Shown in pieces: positions 58,211 to 64,000 of a stretch of DNA of 64,000 nt. Made by a program: the position numbers and the translations under genes. Numbering within the stretch: position 1 is the first letter of the stretch; every line of letters starts with the position of its first letter. The stretch is taken from assembly GCA_018287875.1 (NCBI GenBank), contig JAGVVL010000018.1, positions 1,294,501 to 1,358,500 on the forward strand. The letters run 5' to 3'. The DNA is from Nigrospora sphaerica. Lineage: Eukaryota; Ascomycota; Sordariomycetes; Amphisphaeriales; Apiosporaceae. Under the pieces are notes generated by a model that saw only the letters and a program-made list of their open reading frames with translations, was not told the DNA's origin and searched no databases.

Positions 58211-58964
58211 CGGACCCTCCCTTTGACTTGACGTCTTAAATTGAATCTCTCACGCTTTCTGTAACGGAATGATACGAATCGAACGAGGTGACTATGTGCA
58301 CGCAATTCCAATGACTGGCTGGCTGTATTGACTTCAATCTGGCCGTCCCTCCGTTTGCGGGCGCGGCCAGATTCTGCATAAGGGCGCCCCGGATTAACGT
58401 GGCGCCGCTCCGCCGTTTCGGCGACCGCCCTGGCGCTTGCTTCCCGCCGGCGCGCCGACGCACCGCCGATCCGCCCGCCCGGCCCCTTTACAATGCCCCC
58501 CCAATTCCTGGGCCCGGTCTCCGGCGCCCGTGGAATTCCTATCGGTGGAGCGGTCTCGGGTGCGCCGCGCCGCGTGGGTCCTTGGCCCGCCACCTTGTGG
58601 TCGCCGCCCTTCGTGGGGTTGTCCTATGCGCTCGTTATGTCTGCTGGCCCGCCCGTCGGCGGCCGGTCGTTGCCTGGGCGGCGCTGCCCCGCGCTGCGTG
58701 TTTGTCTCCAGTCGCGCTCTCTGTCGCGGCGGCCTCGCCGCCTCGCCGCCTCGCTGCCTCGCTGCCCGTGTTGCTGCCTGGGGCGCCGAGGGCTCGGCTT
58801 TGTTTGTAGCTCCGTACTCCATACCAACTCCTGGGTCGGCGCCTGGTTGCAGCTTTCCTTTGTTCCCGTTCCTTGTGGCAGGCGACCTCTCCATTCCCCG
58901 TACGTCTCGTGTTTCGTGACGCTCTCTGTTCCTCATCCATTCGTTCTTCGACTGTTCGCCGACA

Positions 58965-61146
58965 ATGCTGTACCCGATCTACTCGCGCGAGGACGCGCTT
59001 AACCGCATTCGCGAGTGGGAGGTCCTCCCCGCCTGTCACTCTGTCTTTCGTTTTGGACACTCCGGCGGCCCTTTGTCCCGGAACGCCGACGACGATCTTG
59101 TCGTTTCCTTGTGCGTCCCGCATCCTGGTCGGCGCTCTATCGGGCCTCGCTCGGCTGCCTCGGGCGTTGCTAACCCTCCCTCTAGCCCCAATGCCTTTTG
59201 TTGCAACAGTGTCACGACCGGCGCTGTTGATCCCTCTCTGAACTGTGAGGGTGCCGGCAAGTGCGGGATCTGCGCCATTGATCATCGCAAATGTGTCGCC
59301 GTTTGTGTTGCCCTTTGCCCGCGACTGTGTTGCGATGGCTGACGCGTTTAGATTCCCGAGGAATTGGTCGGTGCCGGCCGCGTCCTCACCGCTGGCATCG
59401 CCCATCTTCGCGTCCTTCAATACCGCGGTACCCACATGGGCCAGGTGGGCAGTTCCAATTGGAACTGGCGATACGTCCAAGCCTATGGGTCGCTCAAGAC
59501 GGTCTACCACGAGGCGGCGATGGCTTTCCGCCTATGCTGCAATGAGGAGGACATTGCCGTCTTCCAGGAGCGCAAGGAACAGAAAAAGCGCGAAGCCGCC
59601 AACTCCCTCGCCGTTGTTGAGGCGCAGAGCCAGCGCCGGTTCGTCCAATTACAAACGGACATCCTCGCCGTGAGTTTCCCCTCCTTTCGCCGCCGCGTCG
59701 GCGTACTGGTTCTAATCGTGTTCCGGTAGGGCGCCCATGGCCAACGGGAGCCTGTCAGTGCTGAGGAGTACCAGCGGCGATACACCCTCGCCCTTCCTGT
59801 CGGCGATCGCAGTGCCGATAGCCTGTCCCGCCTTATCGCGCACTGCGAGGAACTTTATCGCCTAACCGTCGACAACTACGACGACAAGCTGTACCGCTGG
59901 GCGCCTGGATACCATTTTCTCGCGGGCGAGGCCACATCGGATATCGATTGGCAGCGTCGGTTCAAACGATCGCAGAAAAAAGGTGCTGCGAGGGTTGATT
60001 CGTGGTTTGGTGTCAACCACGCCCGGCGGGAGAAACATGGTAAGAGCCGCGTTGCTCGAGCAGGTCCCGCCGCCCCTGGTCGCCGTACCCCGGTGAGTCC
60101 TCCCCGTCTTCGTTTTGACGCGACCGGTCCTTAGTTAACACTTCCGGTAGGGTAGCAAGGCGTCTGTCCGCCGATCCCATTCCGACGCACGAGTCGACTC
60201 CGCCGGGCCTTCGTCGCCCTTCACGCCAGTCCCCGCCGCGATGCCTGGCGATGAATCGCCTTCCGACGACGAGGACTCTGACGACGACGCCTCGAGCCTG
60301 GGTGCGGACACTGACGACGATGGCGAGTACGTCCAGTCGCCGTCCGGTCGCAGCTCTCCTTCCGGCTCCAGTGCCCGTCCTGGCCCCTCCGGCCGGGGTG
60401 GCTCGGGCGCGCCTGCGCTAGAGGATCGCGACCTGCTGTCCTCTGCTGCGTCCCTGTCGGACGCGCCGATGTCCTCTGCGCCGGCCTCTCGGGTCCAGCG
60501 CTCCACTCGTGCTGCGACACCCTGGCCCTCCAGCCCTGCCTCCGGCGTCCGCTCTGCTAGCGGTGCTCCCTCCGCTAGCGGCGCCTCCTCGATGGTGGAG
60601 TGGCGGGCCGAGCGGCGGATCCATCTCACGATGATCTCCAATACCTGTCCTCTGCCTGAGAAGCCTTGGTCCGCGGAGGAGTATCGCGACTGCGTCGCCG
60701 CGCGCTTGGAACTGTGGCATAAGTTCGACCAGGTCCCCACGACCGTCGCCGAGCCACCTCATTCGTCCGCTCGTGACCAGAAACTCATTGAGTTTCGCGA
60801 TTTGGTTCCCCCCGCCCTTCCGAGGTTGGAGGCCACCATAATCCTGTCGCAATGTACGACGTTTACCATACTGCCCGACGCGGTTTCGAGACCTGGCTTC
60901 GACGTCTACACCCTTGCCTTCGTCCGGCGGCTCGCTGCCGTCCCTCTCGTCGCCGGCGAACGGCCAGCGTACTTACAGCGCCTCTCCGGGCTATGGCAAG
61001 GCGAGTACGACCCGTTCGCTTCGCCTAAGCGGGTAAACTTCAGCATGCCCGGCGACGGCGGTCGCGACGTTTCCTCGCTGGACAGTAGCCGCTCTGGTTC
61101 CGATGTCGTGGACGGTCTGGACTCGTGCGGCCCTTCCTCTCCTTGA
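58965..61146 (+). CDS. Four-exon gene of unknown function with CxxCx6C cluster
   Basis: Exons 58965-59300, 59352-59669, 59730-60092 and 60151-61146 are joined by introns of 51, 60 and 58 nt, all in phase 0, and give 670 residues. The introns end in TTTAG or GGTAG; the first has a GGCTGAC branch-like site. Near residue 100 a CGICAIDHRKC segment has the spacing of half a Zn2Cys6 cluster. Exon 2 encodes a Trp/Tyr-rich globular part (GSSNWNWRYVQAYGSL, AMAFRLCCNEED) and then a charged helix. Exon 4 begins with a Ser/Asp/Pro-rich disordered stretch and ends with a folded-looking region. No enzyme motif is recognised. No RIP is evident. The start could lie further upstream. It converges on a chromovirus pol and may belong to a mobile unit. 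Confidence 0.6.
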
Positions 61147-62173
61147 GCGCGGTCGCCGACCCAGATGCGTCCGACGGCGGCAACGCCCTGTCCGTTGGCT
61201 CCGACACCGGCGGTGACCGCTCCCTAGCCCTGATGGCGATGTTGACATGGTCTCGGGGGCACTGACGCGTCGGCGCAAATGCCGCCACCCGCGCAAGCTC
61301 TTGCCCCGACCGGCCCGTCCGTGGACCCACACTGGACTGCCGAGCAATGGGCGCTCGCCCGCCGACGGGCCATGAACCGCATCCTCGAGCTGTATCCTGA
61401 CCCCGCTCCCCTGTCAGCGTTACCGCCTTCCGGGACGTCCTTTGGGCCCGGCACTTCAGTCTCCACTCGGCGAACCGCGAGATAGACACGGCTATGCGCT
61501 GGGATTCCCATCCCGCGCCGCCTAGTGTTCAGCACACGCGAGACACTGAGAACCTCGACGTGGCCACCATCACGCTCTCGGCGACGGCTGACGTCCTTGG
61601 TTGTGCTCCCCGAGCTGGCCATCTCTCTCTGGCTCGGCTTGCCCAGGCCGGCGGACGATCGCATGTCCTGCGCCGCTTCCCGATCGACGCTACCCGCCCC
61701 GATCCCATTGGAGCTGGGTACACACCCCGGTACGTCTCCGAGATCGTGACTAGCCTTCCGGCGGCGGCTCCTCCCCCTGCCGTTTAAGGACTGGTCCCCG
61801 GCCGCAATGGAGGAGTACTACAACAGCGCCTTCTCGTCACTCGGCTTGCGACGGATCAACGTCCTCGGTGGCATCGCTCCGCCCGCCGTCTCGCCGTCCT
61901 CGTCGACCCGAGGTGCCAAACGTCGCCGCTCTGCCGCCGACGACGCGGCTCACGGTCCCTCGGCTGGACCCCTCCTTCGCGACGCCTTCGCCCGTCTCGC
62001 CGCTAGGTCGCCCTGACGCGTCACCTAGTTTGCCGTCCCCTCATCCGCTGCGTCCTGCGCTTTGGCGGATCCTCGTCGCCCGTACGCCGCCTAGCGGACC
62101 TCCTGCGTCCTACTCTGCATGCCGCGTGCGACCTTCCACAGCAATTGCATGGCTTAGCTCCGTGTACTTCTAG
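61147..62173 (+). pseudogene. Frameshifted continuation of the unknown gene
   Basis: Protein-like sequence goes on past the stop at 61144-61146 in shifting frames: VADPDASDGGNALSVGSD, then PDGDVDMVSGA, then VDPHWTAEQWALARRRAMNRIL (61279 onward), then FRDVLWARHFSLHSANREID with DTAMRWDSHP, and later MEEYYNSAFSSLGLRRINV (61807). Each of the first four shifts, near 61137, 61227, 61255 and 61412, falls at a C or G run and would be explained by one missing base. Either the gene is decayed at its 3' end or the assembly has errors here. Confidence 0.45.
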
Positions 62174-62185
62174 GCCCTGGCCTCG

Positions 62186-63540
62186 TTAATTGATCTGCTG
62201 CGCTTCGCGCCCCGCCACTCCGTGATTTCCTGTGCTCGGAGGGCGATCGTCGTCCCATTTACGGTGGGACCGCCGCTTACGATAGCGTGCCACGATCTTC
62301 GGCGCGTTCTCCAGGTTCGCCTCTGGCTCCCAGGTGTTATATTCCACCGGCCAGCCCATCCATTTCACGAGGTACTCCGCCCCTCGGGCGGTCGTCCTGT
62401 GTCGGAGGATATCCTCGACCTCCCACTCCTCTTGGTCCTCCACCAGTCCTGGGAGTGCCTCATGGTCCCCGGAGGCCTTGCCAGTCCATGGCTCCAACGA
62501 TGACACTGGGAACACGTCGTGTATCCGTTCGTACTGCGAGGGCAGGGCGACCCTGTAGGCCACCTTACCAATCCTCTCCGTGACCTTTACCCGAATGTAC
62601 GTCGGGGCGAGCTTCGCACCGCACTTAAATCGGAACCGCTTCGTCGAGAGGCCTACCCACTGACCTGGTTGGAACTCTTGGTCCTGGTGCCTTCGGTCGT
62701 AGCCCTTTTGTTGGGCTTTCACTGCGACGTCCCAGTGTTCTCTCATACGCGCGCGGACCTCTCGGCTCTTCTGTAGCCGTTCTAACACGCCCGCGCTCCG
62801 AAAGCGTTCTGCTTGGGGGCGAACTCCGTCATCCTCGGGTGAAATCCATACAGCGCCTCAAACGGTGACACCCCGATGGAGTCGTGGCGGCGGTTATTAT
62901 AGGCGAACTCGGCTTCGTGTAGCCCGGATGCCCATGTCGCCTCGTCGCAACACGTGCGTAACCACTTCTCTAGTGTTTGGTGCGTTCTCTCTGTCTGCCC
63001 GTCCGTTTGGGGATGGTACGCCGTGCTCAGCCGGCGTTTCGTTGCCCTTGCCTCGCACCACTCTTGCCAGAACCGGCTCGTGAGTAGGAGTCCCTATCGC
63101 TCACAATCCCGAGGGGCGTCCCGTACCGGCATTCCACTTCCTTATACAGGATATGGGCTAACTCTGCCGCAGTTAGGGTTTTCCTCGTGGGTAGGAACAG
63201 TGCCATCTTCGTGAATCGGTCCACGATGACTAACACGGCGTCGCAGGCGTCGCCCTCGGGTCGGCAGCTGATCGGCAGCCCAGTGATGAAGTCCATGCTA
63301 ATCTCTTGCCAGGGTCCCTCGGGTAGCGGTAGGGATTGGAGTAGGCCGTACGGTTTGTGCCTTGGTCTCCTTGCTCCCTGGCACTCCTGGCATGACTCTG
63401 CGTACTGTCGCACCTCCTCGGCGATCGCGGGCCAGTGGAACTTCCTCGTGAGCAGCTCTAAGGTCTTATTCGCGCCTAGGTGTCCCGCCCTGGGGTCATC
63501 GTGGTGTTGGTGGAGTAGTTGGGCCCTTAACGCTCCTCAT
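62186..63540 (-). pseudogene. Gypsy-5 integrase with chromodomain (frameshifted)
   Basis: From 63413 downward: a zinc-finger end (CQECQGARRPRHK), a core start (QEISMDFITGLP) and IVSDRDS. The frame shifts at about 63089 and again near 62802; both sites look like one missing C. The tail ORF (62186-62788) is intact. Apart from these shifts the domain looks undamaged. Confidence 0.85.
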
Positions 63541-64000
63541 TAGGGATGACTAGCCTTCCTTTAAATCGGAGGGCTCCTTCCTCGTCTAGGTGGTACCCCG
63601 CAGCTTGGCCTTGCCGCGCCTTCTCCATTCGTTCCGCGATGTCCCGGTCCTGGGGTTGTAGCCCCGAATGAGCTGGTAGAACGCCTCAGTGGGCTTATCC
63701 GCCCAAGTGGTCTCGTTTCTTGCCACGCTTCGAGCCACTGCTCTCGGGAGCACCTGTCCCCCCACCGGCCTCGTCGATCACTGCTCGGCGCCTCGTCGTG
63801 GGTGGCCCTCCCTGGCCTTGTGCCCGGGTTACCGGGGCAAGGACCGCGTCCCCCCTGGCCACCCGCCGACCTTTTGTCTGTGTGCGTCACCATCGCCCGC
63901 ACCGCCCCCACGTACGTCGCGGTCCCGACGTTTCTCGTGGTGCTGATCCTTGCCACCTGGTGTCGGACCTCGGCCGGCAGCTGGTCGACGAGTGCCAGTT
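62186..64000 (-). mobile_element. Gypsy-5: partial chromovirus pol, runs off the window
   Basis: The minus-strand pol ends at a stop at 62186-62188. The C-terminal 200 codons (62186-62788) carry a GPF/GPY-like module and a chromodomain (EWEVEDILRHRT ... EYLVKWMGWPVEYNTWEPEANL). The integrase core is at 62790-63413. The 5' part, Gag and LTRs lie beyond 64000 or are not recognised. Base composition is GC-rich with no obvious RIP. Confidence 0.9.

Larger units (their letters stand above)
57861..58964. other. Upstream region of the unknown gene, with hairpins and tRNA-like boxes
   Basis: Begins with adjacent inverted repeats (57865-57899 and following) and has a tRNA-like box pair at 58183-58210. 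It becomes GC-rich from about 58320. Long frames on both strands at 58390-58940 are Arg/Ala/Pro-rich and probably not protein. Confidence 0.5.

Noticed and set aside
58183..58220. Functional tRNA gene
   Set aside because: The B box is exact, but there is no room for an anticodon arm and no matching 5' acceptor strand upstream.
58394..59510. Minus-strand frames of 173-291 codons opposite the unknown gene
   Set aside because: Arg/Ala-rich and antisense to exons with good splice sites. I preferred the + strand model but could not exclude them absolutely.
60135..60740. Minus-strand 201-codon frame
   Set aside because: Antisense of the Ser/Asp/Pro-rich exon 4 of the unknown gene.
1..64000. CRISPR arrays, bacterial operons, rRNA genes or mitochondrial sequence
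   Set aside because: No regularly spaced repeats of the right size, and introns and retroelements show nuclear fungal DNA; the tandem units seen are microsatellites or LTR repeats.

Overview
The window is nuclear DNA from a filamentous ascomycete (Pezizomycotina, probably a Sordariomycete). The evidence is short GT-AG introns of about 50-110 nt, a HacA/Hac1-type bZIP gene with an overlapping second reading frame, an Egh16-like secreted protein, a fungal rhodopsin-fold membrane protein, and retroelements carrying C-to-T/G-to-A changes typical of repeat-induced point mutation (RIP). Genus and species cannot be fixed by eye.

Positions 1 to about 21,400 are GC-rich gene space with five supported genes, all on the + strand: an Egh16/MAS-type secreted protein (1953-3270), hacA (9653-11310, two isoforms), a seven-helix PTH11/rhodopsin-like membrane protein (16976-18648), a small two-helix membrane protein (19443-20046) and a cupin (20671-21231). 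Long stretches between them hold no gene I can defend. The 6.2 kb upstream of hacA is the longest. A weak minus-strand candidate lies at 12625-13423.

At about 21.4 kb the sequence becomes AT-rich and is repeat-derived almost to the end. From left to right: (i) an old LTR element (about 21680-31787) with a decayed minus-strand gag, whose left LTR is split by (ii) Gypsy-1 (22185-28040, + strand, identical 289-bp LTRs, TSD GCAAG); (iii) a solo LTR (31837-32031, TSD ACAAG); (iv) Gypsy-3 (32190-37930, minus, TSD GAAGT); (v) a LINE (38443-49311, 12-bp TSD, poly-A) split in its endonuclease domain by (vi) Gypsy-4 (40537-46539, minus, TSD CGCCC, heavily mutated); (vii) Gypsy-2 (49436-55333, minus, TSD AGATG), a mutated sister of Gypsy-1; (viii) a RIP-damaged pseudogene with a Cys cluster (56304-57309); (ix) a solo LTR of the Gypsy-3 family (57619-57860, TSD CTAGT). 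All the pol genes examined belong to the chromodomain-bearing (chromovirus) branch of Ty3/Gypsy.

From about 58.3 kb the DNA is GC-rich again. It holds a four-exon gene of unknown function with a CxxCx6C cluster (58965-61146). This gene apparently continues to about 62170 through several one-base frameshifts. It converges on the minus-strand integrase and chromodomain of a fifth chromovirus (62186 to the window end), with no recognisable LTR between them. It is the best candidate here for something undescribed.

In Gypsy-1, Gypsy-5 and the 3' part of the unknown gene, most of the frameshifts I traced look like a single missing base in a C, G or A run, while the five genes before 21.4 kb are clean. 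This pattern could be unpolished assembly error in repeats rather than biological decay.
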